In this document: positions 1 to 7,013 of the stretch, piece after piece | Layout: the number at the start of each line of letters is the position of its first letter | Position numbering within the stretch: the first letter of the stretch is position 1 | Source: Christensenellaceae bacterium | Lineage (GTDB): Bacteria > Bacillota > Clostridia > Christensenellales > Borkfalkiaceae | Direction: 5' to 3' | DNA: 16,839 nt | Assembly: GCA_948482865.1 (NCBI GenBank) | Contig: CAOMHR010000007.1 | Location: 5,959-22,797 of the forward strand | Translations under genes and position numbers: made by a program | Notes under the pieces: model-generated | Database searches by the model: none | The model's input: the letters and a program-made list of their open reading frames with translations, nothing else | What the model was told of the DNA's origin: nothing

Positions 1-177
1 TCAGTTCTTATTTCTTTTTCTTGCGGCTTCTGCCTTTTTGCGTCTTTTGACCGAAGGTGATTCGTAAAATTCTTTTTTACGCAAATCCCCGATTATGCCG
101 TCGCGCGAGCATTTTCTTTTGAAGCGTCTCAATGCGCTTTCAACTGACTCGTTTTCGCCTACTCTTATCGTTGACAT
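1..177 (-). CDS. rpsU: 30S ribosomal protein S21
   Basis: Complete 58-residue protein that begins MSTIRVGENESVESALRRFK and ends in a very basic tail (KRRKKAEAARKRNKN), which is the standard S21 pattern and length. S21 is a small-subunit ribosomal protein near the 3' end of 16S rRNA that assists translation initiation. The ATG lies at 175-177 on the minus strand, and the stop codon occupies the first three bases of the window. A GAGGTG ribosome-binding site lies at about 186-191, 8 nt before the ATG. The gene has its own strong promoter at 238-266, so it need not depend on the exporter gene upstream. Identification is from direct reading of the sequence and is secure. Confidence 0.97.
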   Translation of the reverse strand: MSTIRVGENESVESALRRFKRKCSRDGIIGDLRKKEFYESPSVKRRKKAEAARKRNKN

Positions 178-237
178 TCTCTTTTCACCTCGCTCCCGCC
201 CTTGGCGCCGAATTAGTTTTTTTCAAAAACCTTACAA

Positions 238-266
238 ATTATACCAAATGCAAAATTTCAAGTCAA
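238..266 (-). promoter_or_regulatory. sigma-A type promoter of rpsU
   Basis: On the minus strand, TTGACT (261-266) and TATAAT (238-243) are separated by exactly 17 nt. TGG precedes the -10, giving an extended -10. The predicted start is near position 231, leaving a leader of about 54 nt that contains a GGCGCC palindrome and the rpsU SD site. This is one of the best promoter matches in the window. Confidence 0.85.
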
Positions 267-294
267 CTTATTTTGCACGCAATTATAACTATTT

Positions 295-1161
295 TTAAAT
301 CCAGCCGCAAAGCAGGCAGATACAGTTTACCGCAAGACCCGTTACTACCGAGATCAGGTATAAGGCAAGGGTGAACAGCAAATTCCTTTTAAGTTTTTTT
401 GTGTTTCTGAAAAGTATCACAAGCCCCACGCCCGCGTTGCAGCAAAGCCCCGCCACGCAGCTTCCGAACGCTATGCCGCCGCGGATATACGTTTCGGTCA
501 GAATTACGCTTGAAGCGCAGTTAGGTATCAACCCCACCAGCGAAGTTATAAAGGGCTGAAAATACGGTCCGCCGACTATCAGCGAGCTTATTTTGTCTTC
601 GCCGACGGCGTCTATAATAAACCCGAACGCGAGATTGACCAGAAACAGAAACAGCGCGATTTTAAGCGAGTGCAAAAGCGGTTCGACAAAAAACACTTTG
701 ACGTTGCTCTTGCCTTCGTGTTCCCTGCCGCAGGAATAGGCGTGAATTTCTTCCGCGCCGCCTTCGTTCAGTTTTTCGCCCGAAAGCATTGCGTTTACAA
801 GATAGCCGAAGCATACGCCCACTATAAGTTTTATGACTATAATAGGCATAATGACTTTCGCGGGCGTGCCGCTGGTCAGAAGTATAATTAACGCTTCGTC
901 GCTCGTCGCAAGAAAAACGGCAAGCAGGGTGCCTGTTTTTATAAGCCCCCTGTCATACAGCTTCGCCGCCATAACCGAAAAACCGCACTGCGGAATTATG
1001 CCCGTAGCGGTTCCTATCAGCGGGGCGAGATTGCCCTGTAAAATTTTGCTGTTGCGACCCAAAGACGTGCGCTGTTCCAAAAACTCTATCAGAATATAAA
1101 TGACGAGTAAAAATGGGAACACAATCGCCGTATCTTTAAGCGCGTCTAAAAAAACGTCCAT
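295..1161 (-). CDS. Putative heavy-metal/metalloid exporter (ArsP_2-like, two-repeat membrane protein)
   Basis: A 288-residue polytopic membrane protein that I match to the putative 10-TM metal or arsenic exporter family (ArsP_2 type, sometimes annotated as a manganese or arsenic efflux protein). It contains two equivalent motifs, GIIPQCGFSV at residues 54-63 and GLIPNCASSV at 210-219, each in a hydrophobic stretch. This points to an internal duplication with one cysteine per half, a likely substrate path. A hydrophilic central loop (about 126-155) carries a small His/Cys cluster (H140, C144, H148). The start is the ATG at 1159-1161. No SD sits at normal spacing: the nearest, AAGGGGG, ends 18 nt upstream inside the terminator hairpin of the preceding ABC gene. 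The family is fairly clear, but the transported ion is not known. Confidence 0.75.
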   Translation of the reverse strand: MDVFLDALKDTAIVFPFLLVIYILIEFLEQRTSLGRNSKILQGNLAPLIGTATGIIPQCGFSVMAAKLYDRGLIKTGTLLAVFLATSDEALIILLTSGTPAKVIMPIIVIKLIVGVCFGYLVNAMLSGEKLNEGGAEEIHAYSCGREHEGKSNVKVFFVEPLLHSLKIALFLFLVNLAFGFIIDAVGEDKISSLIVGGPYFQPFITSLVGLIPNCASSVILTETYIRGGIAFGSCVAGLCCNAGVGLVILFRNTKKLKRNLLFTLALYLISVVTGLAVNCICLLCGWI

Positions 1162-1178
1162 ATAATGTGAAATTTAAA

Positions 1179-1201
1179 ACCCCCTTATTAACTGCGGGGG
1201 T
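1179..1201 (-). terminator. Intrinsic terminator after the ABC ATPase gene
   Basis: ACCCCC (1179-1184) pairs with GGGGGT (1196-1201) around an 11-nt loop. On the minus strand the stem is followed by TTTTAAATTT. It lies 9 nt after the ABC ATPase stop and 18 nt before the ATG of the exporter gene. It could therefore be a leaky terminator or attenuator for the exporter. Confidence 0.6.
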
Positions 1202-1209
1202 CTTGAATT

Positions 1210-2412
1210 TTATCTCGATTTTTTCTTTTTGTTGTCTTTTGCGGGTTTCAGCTTTTCCTTAATCTCTTCTTCTTCGTTAAAGGTGCGCGGCACGAACTTG
1301 CTGTCCGCAAATCCGTTTTCAACGTAACCTTCGTCCCTTTGCAGAAGGGTGAGCCTTGTTTCGCCGTCAAACAGATACAGTCTGGTGAGGTCGCAAGAAA
1401 TTTTAGTTTTGTCGCCCTTTTTAAGTTTATCGGAAACAACGGTGAAAGAGTGTCCGTCCGCTTCCACTTCCGCAACGCCTTCGCCAACGCCCGCTACGGT
1501 GCCTTCGATATCCCCGCCTTCGCTCATATCTTCGGGGCGGATACCTATAATTATATGTCTGTCGCCGTTTACATAATCCTGCAAAGCGGAAAATCGTTTA
1601 ACTATATTCTCGGGCAGAGCTAACTTTATGTTGCCTTCGGCAGCGTAAACCGTTTCGCCTTCCTTTATGATTTTTGCGTTGTTTATAAAGTTTATCGTGG
1701 GCGAGCCTATTAAAAACGCGACGTAAGCGTTCGCGGGATAGTCGTATAAATTTGCGGGCGTATCAATCTGCTGCACAAACCCGTTTTTAAGAACGACTAT
1801 TCTCGTACCTACCGTCATTGCTTCGGCTACGTTTTTCGTAGTGTACAAAAACGTGCCTTCCATTCTCGCCTGCAAATTCACTATTACGTTCAGAAGTTCG
1901 GCTTGCAGATTTTCGTCCAGTCCCGAAAGGGGTTCGTCAAAAAGATAGAGTTTGGGTTCTCTCACTATAGCCCTGCCTATCGCCGTGCGCTGTTTCTGCG
2001 CCGCGGTGAGCGCTTTGGGTTTGCGGTATAACACTTCGTTGAGTCCGAGAATGTTTGCCGCCGCCTTAACCCTTTGTTCTATGACAGTCTGGGGCGCCTT
2101 TCTGATTTTTAAACCGAACGCAAGATTGTCGAACACCGTCATCGTAGGGCTGAGAGTATTGCTCCTGAAAATCATTGCAATATCCCTGTCCTTGGGGTCG
2201 GCTTCGGTCACGTCCTTTCCGCCGACGGTAATTTCGCCCGAAGACAGCTCGTCCAGACCCGCGATTACGCGCAGAAGGGAAGTTTTGCCGCTTCCGTCGC
2301 TGCCGAGAATGACGACAAATTCCTTTTCGTCCGTTTCAAGGTTGATATCGTACAGCGCGGTCGTTCCCGAAGGATAAATTTTATCGACGCCGTTAAGTTT
2401 AAGACTTGCCAT
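1210..2412 (-). CDS. MalK/UgpC-like ABC transporter ATPase with degenerate catalytic motifs
   Basis: A 400-residue protein with the architecture of sugar-importer ATPases of the MalK/UgpC/MsmX group: a nucleotide-binding domain (about 1-235) followed by an OB-fold (TOBE-type) regulatory domain (about 236-360). Walker A is GSDGSGKT (37-44), Walker B is LYLFDE (155-160, with the catalytic Glu) and the D-loop is SGLD (163-166). Three motifs are altered. The Q-loop Gln is Arg83 (context IFRSNTLSPTMTV), the LSGGQ signature is LTAAQ (135-139), and the H-loop His is Lys193 (context YTTKNVAEAM). The C-terminus is a charged tail rich in Glu then Lys (380-400). No permease or substrate-binding gene is adjacent. 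The start is supported by AAGGAG at 2418-2423. It may be a weakly active, inactive or regulatory ATPase rather than a normal importer motor. Confidence 0.85.
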   Translation of the reverse strand: MASLKLNGVDKIYPSGTTALYDINLETDEKEFVVILGSDGSGKTSLLRVIAGLDELSSGEITVGGKDVTEADPKDRDIAMIFRSNTLSPTMTVFDNLAFGLKIRKAPQTVIEQRVKAAANILGLNEVLYRKPKALTAAQKQRTAIGRAIVREPKLYLFDEPLSGLDENLQAELLNVIVNLQARMEGTFLYTTKNVAEAMTVGTRIVVLKNGFVQQIDTPANLYDYPANAYVAFLIGSPTINFINNAKIIKEGETVYAAEGNIKLALPENIVKRFSALQDYVNGDRHIIIGIRPEDMSEGGDIEGTVAGVGEGVAEVEADGHSFTVVSDKLKKGDKTKISCDLTRLYLFDGETRLTLLQRDEGYVENGFADSKFVPRTFNEEEEIKEKLKPAKDNKKKKSR

Positions 2413-2447
2413 ATTAACTCCTTAGTAAGCCGTTGTGACTTACCGAT

Positions 2448-2475
2448 ATAATACCACAGATTTGCGATTTTTCAA
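2448..2475 (-). promoter_or_regulatory. Promoter of the ABC ATPase gene
   Basis: On the minus strand, TTGAAA (2470-2475) and TATTAT (2448-2453) are separated by 16 nt. TGG precedes the -10. The predicted leader of about 30 nt carries the SD AAGGAG at 2418-2423, so this gene uses ordinary leadered initiation, unlike its divergent neighbour queH. Confidence 0.7.
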
Positions 2476-2536
2476 AACTTAAACGGGGGAATTTTGAAAA
2501 AAATTAATATTTATTTGCAAGGGTTTGACGCCCGTG

Positions 2537-2565
2537 TTGTATTTTAACGCGCGGTATGGTAAACT
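2537..2565 (+). promoter_or_regulatory. Promoter of queH, predicted leaderless
   Basis: TTGTAT (2537-2542) and TAAACT (2560-2565) are separated by 17 nt, with TGG just before the -10 (extended -10). Exactly six bases (2566-2571) separate the -10 from the ATG at 2572. The expected +1 is therefore the A of the start codon. No SD is present before the ATG. Confidence 0.7.
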
Positions 2566-2571
2566 GTATAT

Positions 2572-3177
2572 ATGAACGCTTGTAACTTTGACAGGCTTTT
2601 TTGCGAAGAAGCCGAAAAACACCGCGGCAAAAAACTGCTTTTGCACTGTTGCTGCGCGCCCTGCTCTTCCGCCTGTCTCGAACGGTTGAAAGACTACTTT
2701 GACGTGACCGTGCTTTTCTACAACCCCAACATAGAGAGCGCGGAATACCTGCGGCGCAAGGATGAGCTTAAACGCCTGATTGAAACAACGGGCTGGGCGG
2801 CTTTTATGGATTGCGATTTCGAAAGCGAAAAATTTTACGCCGCGGCAAAGGGACTCGAAGACGAAAAAGAAGGCGGCGGACGCTGCGCCGCGTGTTTTAA
2901 ACTGCGGCTTGAAAAAACGGCGCGGCTCGCCGAAGAAAACGGCTTCGGGTTGTTTGCCACAACTTTAACGGTAAGCCCGTTAAAAAACGCCGCGCTCATA
3001 AACGCGATAGGCGAAAGTCTTGAAAGCGAAAACTGCCTTTGGCTGCACTCCGATTTCAAAAAACGGGGCGGGTATCTGCGCAGTTGCGAACTTTCAAAAG
3101 AGTACAATCTTTACCGCCAGAATTACTGCGGCTGCGTCTTCTCGCAACGCGGCAATAAATTACTTGAAAATAATTAA
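2572..3177 (+). CDS. queH: Epoxyqueuosine reductase QueH
   Basis: A 201-residue protein of the DUF208/QueH family, which reduces epoxyqueuosine to queuosine at the tRNA wobble base (position 34) using iron-sulfur chemistry. It is unrelated in fold to QueG. Visible family signatures, in order: HCCCAPC (25-31), YNPNI (50-54) with EYLRRKDE, RCAACFKLRL (104-113), TLTVSPLKN (131-139), DFKKRGGYLRSCELS (161-175) and YRQNYCGCVFS (181-191). The Cys pairs are expected metal ligands. Length is normal. The ATG at 2572 has no SD, but a promoter lies precisely upstream, suggesting a leaderless mRNA. No terminator follows, and the promoter of the next gene overlaps its last codons. Identification is strong. 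Confidence 0.93.
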   Translation: MNACNFDRLFCEEAEKHRGKKLLLHCCCAPCSSACLERLKDYFDVTVLFYNPNIESAEYLRRKDELKRLIETTGWAAFMDCDFESEKFYAAAKGLEDEKEGGGRCAACFKLRLEKTARLAEENGFGLFATTLTVSPLKNAALINAIGESLESENCLWLHSDFKKRGGYLRSCELSKEYNLYRQNYCGCVFSQRGNKLLENN

Positions 3178-3192
3178 AAAACGTGGTACAAT
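3164..3192 (+). promoter_or_regulatory. Promoter of the carbamoyltransferase-like gene, predicted leaderless
   Basis: TTGAAA (3164-3169, inside the last codons of queH) and TACAAT (3187-3192) are separated by 17 nt, with TGG before the -10. Six bases (AAATAT) then lead to the ATG at 3199, placing +1 on the A of ATG. There is no SD. The geometry is identical to the queH promoter. Confidence 0.75.
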
Positions 3193-3198
3193 AAATAT

Positions 3199-4140
3199 AT
3201 GGATATTAACCGTTACGTCCCTTCCTACGGGGTAAGCAAAAAACATATGCTCAGGCTCAAGGACTTTTCCACCGAAGAGCTGTTTGAATTTCTTTACGCA
3301 ACAAAGGCGATGAAGGCAAAATTCATCGCGCACGAGTCTACCGAAATTTTAAAGGGCGTGACCGTCGCCCTGCTGTTCGGCGATACTTCCATAAGGACGC
3401 GCGCCGCGCTCGAAATAGGCATACGCCAGCTCGGCGGCTACTGCGTAAACCTTCCTTATAACGAGAAAGATATGCTCGCGGGCGAAAATATAAAAGACAT
3501 AGTAAGCGTAATTTCACGCTACGGCGCGGGGGCTTTGGTTACGCGCGGGATAAACGACAAAGAATTGCAGGAATTTTGCAAAGTTTCAGACGACGTGTCA
3601 ATCATCAACTCCACCAACCGCGAATATATTCCCGTGCAGGCGCTGTGCGACATATTCACAATCTGGGAAAAGAAAGGCAGGCTTGAAGGGCTGAAACTCG
3701 CGTATATAGGCAAGGGCGGCAACAACGCGGCTTCGCTTATTATGGGCGGCATAAAGTGCGGAATGGAAATTTCGGTTGCGACGCCCAAGGAATTCCCCAT
3801 TTACCCCGACCACGTACAGCACGCCGAACAGTACGGCAAAATTTTCGTGACCGAAAACCCCGTTGAAGCGGTGCGCGGCGCGGACATTGTGTACACCGAC
3901 AACTACGGCTATCACAACCCGCCTTCGGAAGCGGACAAGGAAATTTTAAAGCCGTACCAGGTTAACAACAATCTTTTAAACATTGCCCAGCACAACGCGT
4001 TGTTTATGCATTCTCTTCCCGCTACCCGCGGACTGGAAGTTACCGCCGACGTTATAGACGGAAAACAGAGCGTGATTTTAGACCAGGGCGAAAACAAGCT
4101 GCACACAATAAAAGCCGTGCTTGCACTCTTAATAAAATAA
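3199..4140 (+). CDS. Ornithine/aspartate carbamoyltransferase-family protein, substrate uncertain
   Basis: A 313-residue protein with the two-domain carbamoyltransferase layout and length of OTC. N-terminal carbamoyl-phosphate domain landmarks are visible (LLFGDTSIRTRAALEIG, 58-74; ISRYGAGALVTRG, 105-117), as is a second domain beginning around LEGLKLAYIGKGGN. Key motifs depart from true OTC. The STRTR motif reads TSIRTR (63-68), HPxQ reads IPVQ (144-147), the DxxxSMG ornithine loop is replaced by TDNYGYHN (233-240), and HCLP reads HSLP (271-274). This suggests a different second substrate or impaired chemistry, so I do not call it argF. No arginine or pyrimidine genes are nearby. It has its own leaderless-type promoter and a hairpin terminator downstream. 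Family membership is confident; function is open. Confidence 0.85.
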   Translation: MDINRYVPSYGVSKKHMLRLKDFSTEELFEFLYATKAMKAKFIAHESTEILKGVTVALLFGDTSIRTRAALEIGIRQLGGYCVNLPYNEKDMLAGENIKDIVSVISRYGAGALVTRGINDKELQEFCKVSDDVSIINSTNREYIPVQALCDIFTIWEKKGRLEGLKLAYIGKGGNNAASLIMGGIKCGMEISVATPKEFPIYPDHVQHAEQYGKIFVTENPVEAVRGADIVYTDNYGYHNPPSEADKEILKPYQVNNNLLNIAQHNALFMHSLPATRGLEVTADVIDGKQSVILDQGENKLHTIKAVLALLIK

Positions 4141-4145
4141 AAATA

Positions 4146-4187
4146 CAGCGCGCCGCACACTTTAAGAATGCAGCGCGCTGCGCTTTT
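4146..4187 (+). terminator. Intrinsic terminator after the carbamoyltransferase-like gene
   Basis: CAGCGCGC (4146-4153) pairs with GCGCGCTG (4173-4180). The stem continues after one mismatch with GCA/TGC around an 11-nt loop. A short T run (4184-4187) follows. It begins 5 nt after the stop codon. The T run is modest, so some read-through into the lipoprotein gene is possible. Confidence 0.65.
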
Positions 4188-4215
4188 ACCCAACGGCTTA
4201 AAAAGGAGACGGAAA

Positions 4216-5511
4216 ATGAAAAGAAAATTAGTTACGGTTTTTTTATCCGCTGTCACAGCGGCGACCTGCGCCCTGACCCTGTCTGCCTGCGGGAATAAGC
4301 ACACCCACGCCTATTCGTCTGAAATTATCCAACCCACCTGCACCGAAAAAGGTTATACCCTGCACTCCTGCTCCTGCGGCGAAAATTACAGGGACGATTA
4401 TACGGACGCAACGGGACACGATTATGAAGAAATCGAAACCGTCGCCCCCGACTGCGTAAACCGGGGTTACACCGTATATGCCTGCGACTGCGGCGACAGC
4501 TATGAAGATAATTACACAGACGCTTTGGGACATACGGAAGTAATAGACAAGGCGGTTGAAGCGAGCTGTACGCAGAGCGGCTTGACAGAAGGAATACATT
4601 GCTCAGAATGCGACGCCGTAATAAAGGAACAAAAAGTGTTGCCTGCTGGGCATTACATCAAAGACGGAAAATGCGTCTATTGCGGAATAGAAACCACTCC
4701 GCTGAAATTGGAATACCGCCTTAACGAAGACGGAACGGCGTACAGCGTTGCGGGATTAGGTCCGTTTTCCGTTAACGAAATTGTAATTCCCGCCGAATAT
4801 AAAGGTTTGCCCGTTACCGCCATAGACAAAATGGCTTTTGAAAACTGCGACAAAATCACAAGCATATCTATCGGACAAAACGTTGCTATTATAGGAGCCA
4901 ATGCGTTTCTCGGATGCACCGGCATTACAAGCATCACCATACCGAACGGTGTTACTTCTATCGAAGACAGTACATTCTTCGGTTGCAGCAGTCTTGTTAA
5001 TATTACAATACCAGACAGCGTTGCTTATATTGGCAAATGTGCATTTTTCAATTGCAGTAGCCTTACAAGTATTACAATTCCCGATGATGTAACGGAAATA
5101 GGCTTTGCGGCATTTCTCGGTTGCACCGATATTACAAGCATCACCGTACCTTACGGTGTTACATCTATCGGAAATAACACATTCAGCAATTGCAGTAACC
5201 TTGTTAATATTACAATTGCGGACGGGATTACTTCTATCGAAAACGGCACATTCTCCGGTTGCAGCAGTCTTACAAGCATTACAATTCCGGACGGGGTTAC
5301 TTCTATCGGAATCAGCACATTTTTCGGTTGCAGCAGTCTTACAAGCATTACAATTCCCGACAGCGTAACAAAAATTGACTATTCGGCTTTTAAAAATTGT
5401 AACAATCTCAGCGACGTTTACTATAAGGGGTGCGAACAGGATTGGGCGGCAATTAATATAGACAGTAATAACGAATGTTTACTTAACGCCGTTTTACATT
5501 ACGGCAGTTGA
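4216..5511 (+). CDS. Lipoprotein with Cys-rich repeats and BspA-type leucine-rich repeats
   Basis: A 431-residue secreted protein. The start is the ATG at 4216, supported by AAGGAG at 4202-4207. A longer open frame begins inside the preceding terminator and is not credible. The N-terminus is a lipoprotein signal (MKRKL, hydrophobic core, then LTLSAC with Cys25 as the lipidation site). Next come about three repeats of the type CTEKGYTLHSCSCGENY...DATGH, rich in CxC pairs and common in Clostridial surface proteins. From about residue 175 there are roughly nine 23-residue repeats (CSSLTSITIPDGVTSIG...F.G), the BspA/LRR_5 type, ending in an YYKGCEQDWAAI-like cap. It is probably a surface-exposed binding or adhesion protein held by its lipid anchor; the ligand is unknown. 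I find no separate promoter in the short upstream gap. Confidence 0.88.
   Translation: MKRKLVTVFLSAVTAATCALTLSACGNKHTHAYSSEIIQPTCTEKGYTLHSCSCGENYRDDYTDATGHDYEEIETVAPDCVNRGYTVYACDCGDSYEDNYTDALGHTEVIDKAVEASCTQSGLTEGIHCSECDAVIKEQKVLPAGHYIKDGKCVYCGIETTPLKLEYRLNEDGTAYSVAGLGPFSVNEIVIPAEYKGLPVTAIDKMAFENCDKITSISIGQNVAIIGANAFLGCTGITSITIPNGVTSIEDSTFFGCSSLVNITIPDSVAYIGKCAFFNCSSLTSITIPDDVTEIGFAAFLGCTDITSITVPYGVTSIGNNTFSNCSNLVNITIADGITSIENGTFSGCSSLTSITIPDGVTSIGISTFFGCSSLTSITIPDSVTKIDYSAFKNCNNLSDVYYKGCEQDWAAINIDSNNECLLNAVLHYGS
5256..5357 (+). repeat. 69-nt tandem repeat inside the LRR region
   Basis: A 33-nt block beginning CGGTTGCAGCAGTCTTACAA occurs identically at 5256-5288 and 5325-5357, exactly 69 nt (23 codons) apart. 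Neighbouring units from about 4910 on are similar but diverged. Nucleotide identity points to a recent duplication or conversion of one LRR unit. Confidence 0.9.
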
Positions 5512-5517
5512 ATGACG

Positions 5518-5553
5518 AAAACGCCTTCCGCTAAGATATGCGGAAGGCGTTTT
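5518..5553. terminator. Bidirectional intrinsic terminator between convergent genes
   Basis: AAAACGCCTTCCGC (5518-5531) pairs perfectly with GCGGAAGGCGTTTT (5540-5553) around an 8-nt loop, with T runs on both strands. It separates the lipoprotein gene (+) from the metallophosphoesterase gene (-), whose stop codon starts 1 nt away. Confidence 0.92.
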
Positions 5554-6342
5554 TTAATTGATTTCTATGACCACAATTTCGGGACGGTTGAAAAGTCTTA
5601 GCGGAAACTCGGAATTTCCAAGCCCGCGCGAAATTACCATTTGCGAATTTTTGCAGCAATGCACGCCCGAAGTGTATTTGGGAAAAACTCCCTGCCCCGG
5701 CGCAAACAAACCTTTTTTTGTGAAAGGTATGCGCCACTGCCCGCCGTGCGCGTGTCCGCAAAGTATCAGCTTGTAGCCGTGTTCCGCATACCTTGCTATG
5801 TGCTGCGGCTCGTGCGCAAGCAAAATATCGCGCGCGCCTTGCGGTGCGATTTTTAAAAGAGTGCCGTTTTTAAGCGACGCGCCGTTTAAACCCGTTACCA
5901 CAAGCCCGCACTTCTCCACCGTCCTGTCGTCCAGCACTTCCGCGCCCGCTTCAATCAAATCTTTGCGGAAAAAGCGGTAACCCTTGTTGCGCATTTCGTG
6001 GTTGCCCGCAACATACAACACGGGGGCAATTTCTTTCAGCGCGCTCACGGTCTGCAACGCCACCGCTTTGTCGCGCGGGCGGTAAAAATGTATTATATCG
6101 CCGGTTATACAAATAAAATCAGGATTCTGCGCGGCTATTTTTTTAATAAGCCGTTCATTTTTTCTGCCGAAAGATTTGCCGTGCAAATCGGAAAGATGCA
6201 CGACTTTAATCCCTTTTTCCGAAATGCCGCAAAAAGCGTACCGCGTAATTTTTAAAAGGTTATTGTTCAACCAAAAAACAAGCGTAATTAAAGCGACAAA
6301 AGCGATAACGCCAAGCGTTATCCAAAGCCACAAAAGCCCCAT
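5554..6342 (-). CDS. Membrane-anchored metallophosphoesterase (YkuE/YaeI-like)
   Basis: A 262-residue protein of the calcineurin-like phosphoesterase superfamily. It has one N-terminal membrane segment (about 3-25) followed by the full metal-binding motif series: DLHG (52-55), GDII (81-84), GNHE (113-116), AHEP (176-179) and GHAHGGQ (196-202). These supply the Asp, Asn and His ligands of a two-metal centre. The closest described relatives are YaeI/YkuE-type phosphodiesterases acting on phospholipid-like or nucleotide substrates at the membrane; the real substrate is not determinable here. Its ATG overlaps the trmB stop codon (TAATG), so the two are very likely co-transcribed and translationally coupled. 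The bidirectional hairpin follows directly. Confidence 0.88.
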   Translation of the reverse strand: MGLLWLWITLGVIAFVALITLVFWLNNNLLKITRYAFCGISEKGIKVVHLSDLHGKSFGRKNERLIKKIAAQNPDFICITGDIIHFYRPRDKAVALQTVSALKEIAPVLYVAGNHEMRNKGYRFFRKDLIEAGAEVLDDRTVEKCGLVVTGLNGASLKNGTLLKIAPQGARDILLAHEPQHIARYAEHGYKLILCGHAHGGQWRIPFTKKGLFAPGQGVFPKYTSGVHCCKNSQMVISRGLGNSEFPLRLFNRPEIVVIEIN

Positions 6343-7007
6343 TATACCCCCGCTATTATTCTGTAAATATTCTTCCCGCGTTCCTTGAACAAAATCTCAT
6401 GCTCGGTTTCAACGTCGCCGTCGGCGGGAGCAAGATAATTTTCGTCTGTTTCCAGAATTTTATAGCCCGCCGCGCCGTAACTTTCAAGCGAAAACAAATA
6501 AAAATCCCTGTCGTCCGTCTTCTGGATTACCGTGCCGCCGTCCTTTAAGATGTTGCGGTATATCCCCAAAAATTTCGGGTGGGTGAGCCGCTGTTTTTTG
6601 TACCCCTCTTTGGGCAGCGGGTTGGAAAAGTTAAGGTAAATTTTTTCAACCGTACCGTTTCTGAAATACCGTTCCAGAACTTCGGCAGCGCTGTTTAAAA
6701 AGTGTAAATTTTGCAACTGCCCGCGTTTTGCCCGTTCGCAGGCGTCTATAATCACGTTTGAAACTTTTTCGCAGGCGACAAAATTGACGTCGGGCTGCAT
6801 TGCCGCCTTTTCGCAAATAAACTTGCCCTTGCCGCAACCTATTTCGAGATGAACGGGGTTTGCGTTTTTAAAAATTTGTTCAAAGTCAAAATAATCCTTT
6901 AACGCGGCGGCGTTCTTCATATTTTTGTCCGATAAGTCGCAGACGGTAAGTATGTCCGCGCAAGATAAAAGCCGTTCTTCAAGGTGTCCCTTTTTGTGCA
7001 TTCTCAT
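6342..7007 (-). CDS. trmB: tRNA (guanine-N7-)-methyltransferase TrmB
   Basis: A 221-residue Rossmann-fold SAM methyltransferase that forms m7G46 in tRNA variable loops. The SAM-binding motif is EIGCGKG (55-61). The family signature usually written NFSDPWPK...RRLTH appears here as NFSNPLPKEGYKKQRLTH (126-143), with Asp to Asn and Trp to Leu changes. TEHE (201-204) corresponds to the C-terminal TExE motif of the family. Length is typical. The start is taken as the ATG at 7005-7007 because a promoter sits exactly upstream with no SD, predicting a leaderless mRNA; an in-frame ATG two codons later is an alternative. It is first gene of a two-gene operon with the phosphoesterase. Confidence 0.93.
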   Translation of the reverse strand: MRMHKKGHLEERLLSCADILTVCDLSDKNMKNAAALKDYFDFEQIFKNANPVHLEIGCGKGKFICEKAAMQPDVNFVACEKVSNVIIDACERAKRGQLQNLHFLNSAAEVLERYFRNGTVEKIYLNFSNPLPKEGYKKQRLTHPKFLGIYRNILKDGGTVIQKTDDRDFYLFSLESYGAAGYKILETDENYLAPADGDVETEHEILFKERGKNIYRIIAGV

Positions 7008-7013
7008 AGCGCA

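Noticed and set aside
3199..4140. Plain annotation as argF for arginine biosynthesis
   Set aside because: The carbamoyl-phosphate and ornithine motifs are altered and no arginine genes are nearby.
4168..4215. Upstream ATG for the LRR lipoprotein
   Set aside because: It lies inside the previous gene's terminator, and would bury the SD and the signal peptide.
4901..5368. Alternative-frame ORFs and CRISPR-like periodicity in the LRR region
   Set aside because: The 69-nt period equals 23 codons of the LRR protein; there are no conserved short repeats with unrelated spacers.
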